NCBI GenBank assembly: GCA_964020085.1
Contig: OZ026600.1
Span: forward strand, 36,108,205 to 36,172,204
DNA: 64,000 bases
Direction of reading: 5' to 3'
Source: Micromussa lordhowensis
Lineage: Eukaryota > Cnidaria > Anthozoa > Scleractinia > Lobophylliidae
Part shown: positions 10,184-18,919 of the stretch, in pieces
How positions within the stretch are numbered: position 1 is the stretch's first letter
Layout: every line of letters begins with the position of its first letter
Notes under the pieces: model-generated
Told to the model about the DNA's origin: nothing
Seen by the model: the letters and a program-made list of their open reading frames with translations, nothing else
Database searches by the model: none
Translations under genes and position numbers: made by a program

Positions 10184-11914
10184 AAAGCTAACTAGAAAAA
10201 AAAAAGAAAAAAACGTCTCTTTCGTTCAAATGAAATATCACACCACAATTCCCATTCACGTGACAACTGGTGGTGAATTTTAATTAGGAAATTAAGTCAA
10301 GGAACTTGTCAACACACCGTCGGGGGTTAATGAGATTCAAAAATAGTTTTCTCTTCTGTCTTAAAAAGTAAAAAAGCTTTCTTTCCCATTCTTTTTCCAA
10401 AATAATTATCTCAGTCTTCTCAATTTGAACAACAACAATTTTTTTTTCCATTTTTCATTAAAATCCACCTACCATGATACCTTAACTTGTCGACACTGAA
10501 CGACTTTTCATTTTAATAACTAAAACGTAGAAACCCGGACTGAACATGCTAAGCTGTCAAGGTAGGTGAAGTCTGGGTGTCTGGAAAACCCGAAAAGCAA
10601 ATAGCGAAATAGTCGCGAATAGCGAAGTGCGAAAAGTACGAATAGTCTCGAACAGTGACGAATGGGCACACTAATCTGGATTCGTAGAAATTGATCACGT
10701 CGAGCCATAGCGTTCATCCACTGACGCTGATAGATTCGACCAAGCTGGAGAAATTATTGTATTTCACAGATATATTGTTCCCAAGGCAAGAAGTCGTTTG
10801 AATTTAATCATCTGTGCAGTTGCTGCAGTATAGTTTGTAGCTGTTAATATAATTTAGGGCGAAAAAATTATTTCATATTGAGCTATCTTGGACTCATTTG
10901 GTTAAACAGAATAACATCTATGTCTTGTGTTAATTAATAATCCCAATAAGCAACATGATGTCACTAGTCAGTGAATTTATTACCTTTTCTTCTCAGAACT
11001 CAGACTAGGGCAGACCATCACTGAGATTAAAAAAACAGAAAACACAAGGATAACCCAATGAAGATGTATTTACGCTTTTGCAGCAGTGAAAACAGATTTC
11101 GGACTGAAAGTGTGTTGCAAAGATTTTCTTGGTAGTGTAGGAGTATAATTAAGTGACCAACTTTGCAAATTTTATATCTATTTTACACTGTTGGATTAAA
11201 ACGAAACCAATAGGAAATCGAGCAATTTCAACTATTAGTGGACAAAATCCTTGTACCAGAATAATTCTAAATATATTAGAGTCTATTTTACATTTTCTAA
11301 AAGCTTGGGGTATAAATATTTATCTAACTATGGTCTGAAATAACACCAAAAACAATTTCCTATGGGAAGTCCAGGGTGCAGAGAACTTGTGCAAAAACTG
11401 GTAAAATTTTATAGAAGTTTGCAATTAAGCAATAGAGCACTTCAGTTCCGTGTTTACATAGCCTCATCTAAACACTTCAGTTGTTGGGAGAATTTGAGAC
11501 AGTTATGCAAACGCGAGACACAGTCGAGGGTTTGCATAACTTTAAACGTTTGCATAACTTTCATTAAAATAATTGTTAGCTATTATGTTTTCTTCTATTT
11601 TTCTCAGCTTTACAGTACCCCATGAGGTCGTTTGGTTTGGTTGTAAAATTCCAGTTTTTTTCTTTTTTGGGGGACTAAACAGTCGTGCTAGAGCATCTCC
11701 GAAACTTCTGGTTCTGATCTTGATCAATTGAAAAGCTAAGTTTGCAAAGTTAACAATTTCAAAATGACTTTGCTATCAGATGTTCGAATGATATACATGC
11801 AACTGAGAAAACTGTTGATACCGTTCTATTGTACTCTCAAAGGGTAGCAAGCCAATCATGTGAGACCTTAGGAGAGCTGCTACATCACCCTATATATCTC
11901 CTACTCTAAAAAAC
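10184..11914. other. Intergenic DNA, low-complexity patch only
   Basis: No gene recognised. Around 10580-10670 there is a degenerate tandem of GCGAATAGCGAA-like units (agcgaaatagtcgcgaatagc and neighbours) that explains the small open frame there. The rest is AT-rich and featureless. Confidence 0.4.
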
Positions 11915-12233
11915 CTAATACAAATGATCTCTGGCCTTTCGCCTTCGATTTTCCAAAATTTCATCTAATTGATTAATCACTCCCCTTATCTTGTAAAACT
12001 TAGCTTCTGCTTCAAGCTCTTTGAGGAAGGTATCACTTGCATCTTCTGGTAAAATCAACTCTTTATTACGGAGATAATTGAGAAGAATCTTGAAGTGCTT
12101 CCCGTCTCGGTCGATGAAGAACGAACCGTCGTCAGATGGATCAGGATGGCGCCCAGTTGAAAAATGGCGCCCGGTTGAAAACATGTCTGCAAGGATTGAA
12201 GATGGACCTTCGGTCAGTGTTTGAAGGCTCGTT
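11915..12233 (-). pseudogene. Broken tandem copy of the KCTD-like BTB gene
   Basis: On the minus strand the frame reads TSLQTLTEGPSSILADMFS, then DGSFFIDRDGKHF, LLNYLRNKELILPEDA and a C-terminal helix ending ARDHLY. This aligns along the BTB/T1 fold with the neighbouring gene at 12383-12781 (SVQTLTKDPKSMLAAMFS, DGAFFIDRDGTHF). It has no initiating methionine or first strand: an in-frame TAA lies just before PTSLQTL. It also has a small internal duplication, STGRH twice (FSTGRHFSTGRHP). It could be the decayed second half of a two-BTB protein or an exon whose upstream exon I cannot place. No convincing splice junction was found, so pseudogene is preferred. Confidence 0.6.
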
Positions 12234-12382
12234 GGTTACATCATCACCTGATTGATGATGGATAATTGATGCGTGATACCTATCTATGATTTAACGCGCG
12301 GCTTGTCACGTCAAGTCAGTCATTCGCTCTTAGCTCGCGGTCTTCAGCTTTCGTTTGTTGCCAAACTCTTTGTGGTCTGTGG

Positions 12383-12781
12383 TTAAATGCGATCGATTGT
12401 GAAGAACTCTCCACCAACGATGAGTTTTACGCTTGTGCTTGTGCTCGAGCTCGTGCTTGTGCTCATACGACTCTTCAATTCCTCCAACATTCCCTGGATC
12501 TGATAAAATTCAGCTTCTTCCTGCAGTTCCTTCAGAAAGGTTGCCCCTTCTGGCAAAGTTAATTTGCCAGTGCGAAGATAATTGAGTATAAACCGGAAGT
12601 GAGTTCCATCTCGGTCGATAAAGAAGGCGCCGTCTTCACAAGGTTTCATCTCAAACTTCCCTGAAAACATGGCTGCCAGCATCGACTTTGGATCTTTGGT
12701 CAACGTCTGAACGCTTGTTGTGAAGTAACTACCGCCAATATTGAGCTTTACGATCGGCGAAATGTGCGGATTATCCTCCAT
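12383..12781 (-). CDS. KCTD-like BTB/T1 domain protein (short, single exon)
   Basis: An open frame of 132 residues starting MEDNPHISPIVKLNIGGSYF. It contains one complete potassium-channel-tetramerisation-type BTB domain: VKLNIGGSYFTTS, TLTKDPKSMLAAMFSGKFE, the hallmark FFIDRDGTHFRFILNYLRTG, and LTLPEGATFLKELQEEAEFY. KCTD proteins of this type usually act as oligomeric adaptors, often for Cullin-3 ligases; that role is family knowledge, not visible here. The tail is odd: after a Ser/Thr run it reads VKLIVGGEFFT, the first strand of a second T1 domain, and then stops. The matching remainder lies about 150 bp downstream in the broken copy. No intron is needed. A G-rich tract sits just upstream of the start codon. 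Confidence 0.75.
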   Translation of the reverse strand: MEDNPHISPIVKLNIGGSYFTTSVQTLTKDPKSMLAAMFSGKFEMKPCEDGAFFIDRDGTHFRFILNYLRTGKLTLPEGATFLKELQEEAEFYQIQGMLEELKSRMSTSTSSSTSTSVKLIVGGEFFTIDRI

Positions 12782-12843
12782 ATTGAATAGGAAGGAAGTC
12801 CAGCCTCGTCCTCAGGTTTTACCAAGAAGGAGCTCATGCTCAT

Positions 12844-12890
12844 CTCCCTCCCTTCCCTCCCCTCCCTCCCCTCCCTCCCCGTTATCCCTT
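12844..12890 (-). promoter_or_regulatory. G-rich tract upstream of the KCTD-like gene
   Basis: The plus strand reads CCCTCCCTTCCCTCCCC and similar for about 45 bp, so the minus (coding) strand has at least six runs of three or more G about 65-110 bp before the start codon. The spacing fits a G-quadruplex motif. Whether it acts in the promoter is inference. Confidence 0.4.
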
Positions 12891-12954
12891 CGTTTCCAGA
12901 CACCGCTGGTCAAGGTTTAAAACAGCGCGAACGCAGCAGCAGACTATGGTTTTT

Positions 12955-12987
<33 letters not shown>

Positions 12988-13332
12988 CCGAGAGTTTTCA
13001 TCGGCTTAGCCATCATGGGTTATGAGCCATTATACCATCATCTACAAATATGGTAAGCGTACGCGTGATTTGTTGGGGAGTTTTTATTTTTATTTTAGCT
13101 TTAGGGAGCGCTTTTAGTAAAACAAATATTGCACTCGCGCTTGTTGGATTATAGCCAACTCGGCGATACGCACCTCGCTGGCTATCTACCATCTCATATC
13201 CAACGCGCGCTCGTGGAATAATTGTTAAATATACTACCTCCGAATAATATGGACACTTGCTTGTTCCTCTGGTCTTAGGTCTCCCAATGGTTCCATTGTA
13301 GTGTTTGTAATTGAAATATTTTGTAAAGTGCA

Positions 13333-13430
13333 AGGCCTGGTTTTCACTGGCGATATAACGACATAACACCATAACCGACATAATTTATATTGGTAATGTG
13401 AACATCAACGTTAAGACATAAAGAAATGAT
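13333..13430. repeat. AACGACATAA-rich repeat flanking the Ngaro element (left part)
   Basis: The sequence starting GGCCTGGTTTTCACTGGCGA contains ATAACGACATAAC. Related ATAACGACATAATG and CTTATGTCGTTA motifs lie just right of the Ngaro element (22273-22372). The retrotransposon therefore appears to have inserted into an older foldback repeat. Confidence 0.45.
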
Positions 13431-13526
13431 CATATTTTGTCTCCACTTCACAACAAATAACACAGTAGTGTAAACCAAATAAGTGTATTTTGGGATGCCT
13501 GCCGGGAACCAACACGAGGCGTACAT
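13431..13526 (-). repeat. Split direct repeat B2 (3' end of the Ngaro element)
   Basis: 96 bp, identical to B1 (13968-14063) except for one base (AAGTGTATTTT against AAGTTTATTTT). It marks the 3' terminus of the element on the minus strand. Confidence 0.85.
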
Positions 13527-13773
13527 GTATACAATCCATTATACCATATACAATCCATACACAATCCTCGTATAAAACAAAACCTTACACACTCAATATA
13601 GGGTATAGGGCACTGACATCTCAACTCTAACAAGACGAGATTAAAAGAGCTGGGCAACCGCTTACAAAGATACTACTACGGTTAGACGGAGGCTAGAAAA
13701 AACCTGCCCAAAAAACCCCTTTTGGGGAAAAATACGACAGGCTTTACAATTCACACAAAATAAACTGAACTAT

Positions 13774-13970
13774 AAAGAAACTTGGCATCAGCCAAAGGTC
13801 GACGGTTGGTTCCGAAGGCCTAGGTGGATAGCACGTGTTATACTCCCTCTTATATACCACTGCCTCATTACCCATGACGCTCGGGCCTAATGTCCAGGTC
13901 TTGTCGTATCAAGTGCCGACAAAATATTTATTTCTACCTAATTTGCAGGCTCAATCGTTAGAAATACCAT
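13774..13970 (-). repeat. Split direct repeat A2
   Basis: About 197 bp matching A1 (22069-22267) with roughly a dozen substitutions and a 2-bp indel. It shares the trinucleotide CAT with B1, so B1 and A2 abut directly. The 247-bp stretch between A2 and B2 (13527-13773) has no second copy in the window. Confidence 0.85.
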
Positions 13971-14063
13971 ATTTTGTCTCCACTTCACAACAAATAACAC
14001 AGTAGTGTAAACCAAATAAGTTTATTTTGGGATGCCTGCCGGGAACCAACACGAGGCGTACAT
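13968..14063 (-). repeat. Split direct repeat B1
   Basis: 96 bp, 95 of 96 bases identical to B2. It lies directly after the end of the recombinase ORF. Confidence 0.85.
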
Positions 14064-14132
14064 AGACTGACAAAGAATTGGGCAAAGCGCATGTAACTGG
14101 GTAACTGATTACACGACTGATAGAGAACGCCC

Positions 14133-15053
14133 TCAGAGCCCAAGAAAACGCGATACTTGAAGACGTTGTTCGAGGTCATCATCTACATAGGTGTCTTTAG
14201 CTTGCACCGATTTCCAACGGCCATGTCGCTGGAAAATCCTATCATTCACCCCATTATTGGCTGCCATAGTGGCTCCCCCAGATCGCAGAGAGTGTAAACC
14301 AAACTTGGACGGTTCAACTCCGAGACTTAACAGGTCCCGACGAAAAGCCCCTCTAATAGTAGAGTAACTAATTGGCTTATCAGGGGCAACAAGCTTGCAA
14401 CAGCCCTTCCCTCTAGAAATGGGCTTGAAAATAAGTTCTTTGGAATTTGGGGTTATCTTAAACTTAGCTAAATACCTCCTAAGCAACTCAACGGGGCATG
14501 CAGCACTGGACAATTGTGAAACAACAACTTCGTCGCCTTTACGAAGTTGGTCATTCTTGCTTTTCAGAACTTTGATGACCATGAAGCCTTCTTTGAAAGA
14601 AATATCGCTTCTCCTAATTCTGCACACATCGTCAAATCTAAAAAAGCCGGCAAAAGATAAAACGTACATCGTAACATTACGTAGAACTACAGGGTTCTCT
14701 AGATCTGAATTATTAACAATACCACGGATTAAAGTAGGTGAAATGGGCTCTTTGCGACAAAGGACACGGGTACCAAGAACTCTCTTTGACGCCGACCTTA
14801 CGGCCTCAACGATTGGATCATCAGTTGGGGAGGGAATTCCCGCCACGTCATGGGCCCACTTTATGCCATAGAAAGCGGAATCCACCGCGCTAGGGGAATG
14901 TGTTTCCTCTGTAAGATGTTGCAAATACAAAGCCACGTAAAAAGGGGAAGCGGGAAACGCGTTCCCATCTAACTTATCAAGTGCAAACTGCTTCCACTTG
15001 CGAAAAGCACGACTGTAATCCACAACAGTTCCATTTGCTTTGGAAGAGAGCAC
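14133..15053 (-). CDS. Ngaro/DIRS tyrosine recombinase
   Basis: A frame of 306 residues with the full active-site set of tyrosine recombinases: Arg139 (FFRFDD), His254-x-x-Arg257 (LHSLRSGGATMA), His277 (HGRWKS) and the nucleophile Tyr289 (TYVDDD). The N-terminal helical core-binding part precedes it (YSRAFRKWKQFALDKL). In DIRS elements this enzyme inserts the circular DNA copy in place of an integrase. The frame stays open upstream to about 15116 without an ATG, and position 15053 is a GTG, so the true N-terminus is uncertain and may come from splicing or readthrough. The ORF is followed on its own strand by B1. No internal stops are present. Confidence 0.92.
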   Translation of the reverse strand: MLSSKANGTVVDYSRAFRKWKQFALDKLDGNAFPASPFYVALYLQHLTEETHSPSAVDSAFYGIKWAHDVAGIPSPTDDPIVEAVRSASKRVLGTRVLCRKEPISPTLIRGIVNNSDLENPVVLRNVTMYVLSFAGFFRFDDVCRIRRSDISFKEGFMVIKVLKSKNDQLRKGDEVVVSQLSSAACPVELLRRYLAKFKITPNSKELIFKPISRGKGCCKLVAPDKPISYSTIRGAFRRDLLSLGVEPSKFGLHSLRSGGATMAANNGVNDRIFQRHGRWKSVQAKDTYVDDDLEQRLQVSRFLGL

Positions 15054-15441
15054 CGTCGTCTTCAGTCGATGTTCCAGTCCCTTGAGCGAGTCGTCGAGCG
15101 GTTTATCCCGGGGGGATCAAAATACAGACTGAAAAATATCTAAAGGAGAAAGAAAATAAGGTGAGGCGTATAATAGCACAACAGGAATAATCGCACTACG
15201 ATAGAGAAAGAAATAAACAACGAGAATCTAGAAAATGAACCGCGAACGGGTTCCTTTAATTACCAACAATTCTGAATAGATTCATACCACGATACAATTG
15301 CCGTGACATGAGCAAAAAAAAACTATGACTCACGTCCATATTTGTTTGACAGTTAGCACGTATAAAACGTGTGGTATGGGAAACGTTATGACCAGCAATC
15401 CATAACCTAAGTGCAAAAGACTTAGAGCAATTACGCTAAGT

Positions 15442-15452
15442 ACGAGTTAATT
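15442..15452. repeat. Target-site duplication of the nested RTE LINE (left copy)
   Basis: ACGAGTTAATT here is repeated exactly at 18763-18773, immediately outside the other end of the LINE. Confidence 0.8.
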
Positions 15453-18400
15453 CTTCACCCTGGGCTTGTCACCTTGCCGTGGTGGTGGAGCTTGTGTGTC
15501 TCAATGACCCCAAGAGGTATGCCGGTGGGGACCTAGTCCCTGGTGGGTTCAACCGTGCCGGATTGGTCGAGGGATAGAGACCAGACAAAGGACAGCCCCT
15601 GGTCCTCCAGGTTGGGGGTTGGGCGCTAGGCTAATCACCTAACCCCGTAAAAAATGAAATGATTACAGAAACCTTACACATTAGAGGCAATCTACCGAAT
15701 CTTGGGGGCCGAGTGGCACACAACATGACGCTCCAGAGCGAAAGCCACATGGAAACTCTGGAGCCGAGGACGTCAATTGTCCACCCAAGAACACAGTTGA
15801 GGATAGGAAATTGGAACGTGAGAACTTTGTATGCACAAGGGAAAGCAGCCCAAGCGGCGAAAGCAATGAGAGAGGCTAAGTTGCAGATCATGGGTATAAG
15901 TGAAAGTAGATGGTGTGGATCGGGGAAGTTCATTCTCAATACAGGCGAGACAATAGTGTACTCTGGCAGAGACGATGATGTTCATCAACATGGCGTGGCC
16001 ATCATGCTAAACAAAGACGCAGCAAAAGCATTGATCAACTGGACACCTATCGATGAGAGAATAATTCGAGCCAGATTCCACTCTAGGTATGTCAAGTTAA
16101 CGCTAATTCACGTCTATGCCCCCACCAATGAAACTGATGAAGAGGTGAAAGATCACTTCTACGAGAAGCTTCAGGCAATTGTAGAAAAAACACCGAAACA
16201 TGATTTATTGGTTATCACTGGAGACTTGAACGCAAAAGTAGGAAGCGACGTGGAGGGGTACGAAAGGGTAATGGGTAAACATGGAGTTGGAACCAGGAAC
16301 GACAATGGCGAGAAGCTATGCGATTTTTGCGGCATGAACGACCTGGTGATCACAGGCACAATATTCCCGCATAAGGAGATACATAAACAAACTTGGATAT
16401 CCCCCGATAGACGCACTCGCAACCAGATAGACCATGTGTTAATCAACAAGAAATTTAGAACATCTGTGCTGGACACAAGAGCCATAAGATCGGCTGATAT
16501 CGCCAGCGACCACCACCTGGTTTGCACCAAACTGAGGCTAAAGCTAAGAGCAGTTCCCAACAGACATGGACTTAGAAGGACGAGATATGATTTTCAGAAG
16601 CTGGAGAATGATGGGTGTAGGAGGCGGTTTCGTTTGGAACTAAGGAACAGGTTTGAGATATTGCAGAGAGAGGCACTGGAAGACGAAGAAGAAGACCATC
16701 CAGAAGCTGAGCTGGAGAAGGCAAACGACATCTTAGAGAAAGCTTACAACATGACAGCAAAGAAAGTTCTAGGATATAAGAAAAAGAAAGTTAAGCCATG
16801 GATCAGTAAAGAATCGTGGGACCTGATTGAGCAGAGGAAAGCTATAAAACTAAAGCTAGATGGAACCAACTCGGAGAGACTGAAAGAAAAGAAGCGAGCA
16901 GAATATAAAGCCAAAGACCAAGAAGTAAAGAGGCAAATACGCAGGGACAAGAGGAATTGGACAGAAGGGATAGCAAAAGAGGCAGAGGAAGCAGCGAATA
17001 AGCAGCACATGAAGACTCTTTACAACCTAACTAAAACAATCTGCAACGACAAACCAAAGCAGAGCACTGCAGTCAACGATAAAAATGGCAACACCTTAAC
17101 CAACAGTGAGGATAGAAGGAAGCGGTGGAGAGAGCATTTCATGGAGATACTCAATAGGGAGGAGCCAGCCGACCCGATCAACGAAGAAGATTGTGAGCAG
17201 CAGGACATAGCCGACATAGACACAGGACCCGTGAGTAAAGCTGAGATAAGGAGGGCAGTAAAGAGTCTTAAGAATGGTAAAGCCCCTGGCGAAGATATGA
17301 TAACAGCAGAGCTATTGAAGGCAGACCTTGAATTTACTACCGACAGGGTGAAAGACCTTATAGACACGATCTGGAGTCTGGAAAAGGTTCCACGTAAGTG
17401 GAAAAGGGGACTCATTATTAAGATACCGAAGAAGGGGAACTTAAAGGAGTGTAAGAACTGGCGGGGAGTGACCCTCTTACCGGTTGTTAGCAAGATATTG
17501 GGAAGAATTGTAATTGATCGCATTCGCATGGGGATTGACCGTAGGCTCCGTAAGGAACAAGCTGGATTCAGATCAGGTAGAGGGACGACGGAGCAAATTT
17601 TCATCTTACGCAATATACTAGAACAGGTGAATGAATGGCAGGCAACTCTCTATTTAAATTTCATAGATTTCGAAAAGGCGTTTGACTCAGTGCACAGGAA
17701 TGGCTTATGGATGATAATGAATCAATATGGTATCCCACAGAAAATCATCAACATAGTTAAAGCGCTGTACGATGGCTTTGAGTGTACTGTTGTTGAACAA
17801 GAAGCAACCCCAGAATGGTTTGAATTAACGACTGGTGTCAAGCAAGGATGCACAATGTCTGGCTTTCTTTTCCTGCTCATTATAGACTGGATAATGAGGC
17901 ATACTGTGAAAGATGAGGGAACCGGGCTAAGATGGAAATTTACATCAAAACTTGAGGACCTCGATTTCGCTGATGATGTAGCTTTAATTTCATCAACACA
18001 AAGGCACGTGCAGTTAAAAACAGACAGGCTAGTAGAAAATGCAGAAAGGACAGGCCTTCGGGTAAATGTCGGGAAGTGCAAAGTCATGAGAGTAAATGCA
18101 AGGAATAATGAAGCCATCACAGTGAATGGTCTGGCGTTGGAGGATGTAGAGAAGTTTATCTATCTAGGAGCCACAGTATGTAAACAAGGGGGCGGAGAAG
18201 AAGACATCAAAGCTAGGCTAGGGAAAGCGAGAGGAGCGTTCGTGAAACTAAATCGAGTATGGAATTCCAGCAGTGTGACAAGAAAGACAAAGATCAGGTT
18301 ATACAAGACACTGGTTAAACCAGTTCTTATGTATGGTTGCGAAACATGGAAAATGAACGAAGGTGATGCTAAGAAAATCGATGTGTTTCAGAACCGATGC

Positions 18401-18762
18401 CTGAGAAGGATAATGAAGATTAAATGGCAAGATAAGGTTACCAATAAAGAGCTACTGGAAAGAGCTAACGTAGTGAAGTTGAGCGAAGAGGTAAGAAGAA
18501 GGAGATGGCGATTCATTGGACATATCCTCAGACAACAACCTGACAACGACTGTGTTACAGCCCTGACGTGGACCCCTGAGGGAAAGAGAAAGATAGGCCG
18601 GCCAAAAACAACCTGGCGGCGCACCGTAGAAAAGGAGAGGTCCAGAGCAGGGTGGAAGTCCTGGGGAGAGGTGCGCGCCAAAGCGCAAGACAGGAATCGT
18701 TGGAGAGCACATGTGGAGGCCCTATGCGCCACCTTGGCGCCAGGGGACAGGAACCAGGAACC
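15453..18762 (+). mobile_element. RTE-type LINE nested in the Ngaro element
   Basis: 3,310 bp flanked by the 11-bp duplication ACGAGTTAATT (15442-15452 and 18763-18773). The 206-bp 5' part (CACCTTGCCGTGGTGGTGGA and onward) is GC-rich and precedes one long ORF. The 3' end carries a short tandem AGGAACC-AGGAACC-A rather than poly(A), as in RTE elements. The insertion point lies between the Ngaro RT-RNase H stop codon and the recombinase frame, on the opposite strand. Confidence 0.87.
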
Positions 18763-18919
18763 ACGAGTTAATTACAGCGGTCACAGTTTTTACTGCACAA
18801 CGTGCAAAAGCCTAAATACAAAGAGGGAGATCTGGGACAACGAAAGTCAATTCGAAGGGCTACGACATCAAAATCTAAGGGCCTGGACCCAAAAAGCGTG
18901 TTCCGCGCTTTTCCTCTAG
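15659..18919 (+). CDS. RTE-type LINE polyprotein: endonuclease and reverse transcriptase
   Basis: An open frame of 1,086 residues. The N-terminal AP-type endonuclease shows IGNWNVRTLYAQGKAAQ, ISESRWCGSGKF, VYSGRDDD, HVYAPTNETDEE, ITGDLNAKVG (near residue 187) and SDHHLV. This series closely resembles the RTE/BovB endonuclease domesticated in bovine BCNT (established family knowledge). The RT shows NGKAPGEDMITAELLK, FIDFEKAFDSVHRNGLW, GVKQGCTMSGFLFLL and LDFADDVALIS (residues 770-773 are FADD). The C-terminal part (YGCETWKMNE, RRRRWRFIGHILR) is typical of this group, with no zinc knuckle. The frame does not stop inside the element: it reads across the 3' junction at 18762 into antisense Ngaro sequence for about 50 codons. 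All catalytic residues are present. Clade placement within RTE-like LINEs is provisional. Confidence 0.9.
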   Translation: MITETLHIRGNLPNLGGRVAHNMTLQSESHMETLEPRTSIVHPRTQLRIGNWNVRTLYAQGKAAQAAKAMREAKLQIMGISESRWCGSGKFILNTGETIVYSGRDDDVHQHGVAIMLNKDAAKALINWTPIDERIIRARFHSRYVKLTLIHVYAPTNETDEEVKDHFYEKLQAIVEKTPKHDLLVITGDLNAKVGSDVEGYERVMGKHGVGTRNDNGEKLCDFCGMNDLVITGTIFPHKEIHKQTWISPDRRTRNQIDHVLINKKFRTSVLDTRAIRSADIASDHHLVCTKLRLKLRAVPNRHGLRRTRYDFQKLENDGCRRRFRLELRNRFEILQREALEDEEEDHPEAELEKANDILEKAYNMTAKKVLGYKKKKVKPWISKESWDLIEQRKAIKLKLDGTNSERLKEKKRAEYKAKDQEVKRQIRRDKRNWTEGIAKEAEEAANKQHMKTLYNLTKTICNDKPKQSTAVNDKNGNTLTNSEDRRKRWREHFMEILNREEPADPINEEDCEQQDIADIDTGPVSKAEIRRAVKSLKNGKAPGEDMITAELLKADLEFTTDRVKDLIDTIWSLEKVPRKWKRGLIIKIPKKGNLKECKNWRGVTLLPVVSKILGRIVIDRIRMGIDRRLRKEQAGFRSGRGTTEQIFILRNILEQVNEWQATLYLNFIDFEKAFDSVHRNGLWMIMNQYGIPQKIINIVKALYDGFECTVVEQEATPEWFELTTGVKQGCTMSGFLFLLIIDWIMRHTVKDEGTGLRWKFTSKLEDLDFADDVALISSTQRHVQLKTDRLVENAERTGLRVNVGKCKVMRVNARNNEAITVNGLALEDVEKFIYLGATVCKQGGGEEDIKARLGKARGAFVKLNRVWNSSSVTRKTKIRLYKTLVKPVLMYGCETWKMNEGDAKKIDVFQNRCLRRIMKIKWQDKVTNKELLERANVVKLSEEVRRRRWRFIGHILRQQPDNDCVTALTWTPEGKRKIGRPKTTWRRTVEKERSRAGWKSWGEVRAKAQDRNRWRAHVEALCATLAPGDRNQEPRVNYSGHSFYCTTCKSLNTKREIWDNESQFEGLRHQNLRAWTQKACSALFL

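Noticed and set aside
13013..13381. 122-codon minus-strand open frame left of the Ngaro element
   Set aside because: It extends into the flanking AACGACATAA foldback repeat and has no recognisable domain.
14395..14871. 158-codon open frame on the plus strand
   Set aside because: It is the antisense shadow of the tyrosine recombinase, which has the full catalytic set.
17020..17613. 197-codon minus-strand open frame
   Set aside because: Antisense shadow of the RTE reverse transcriptase.
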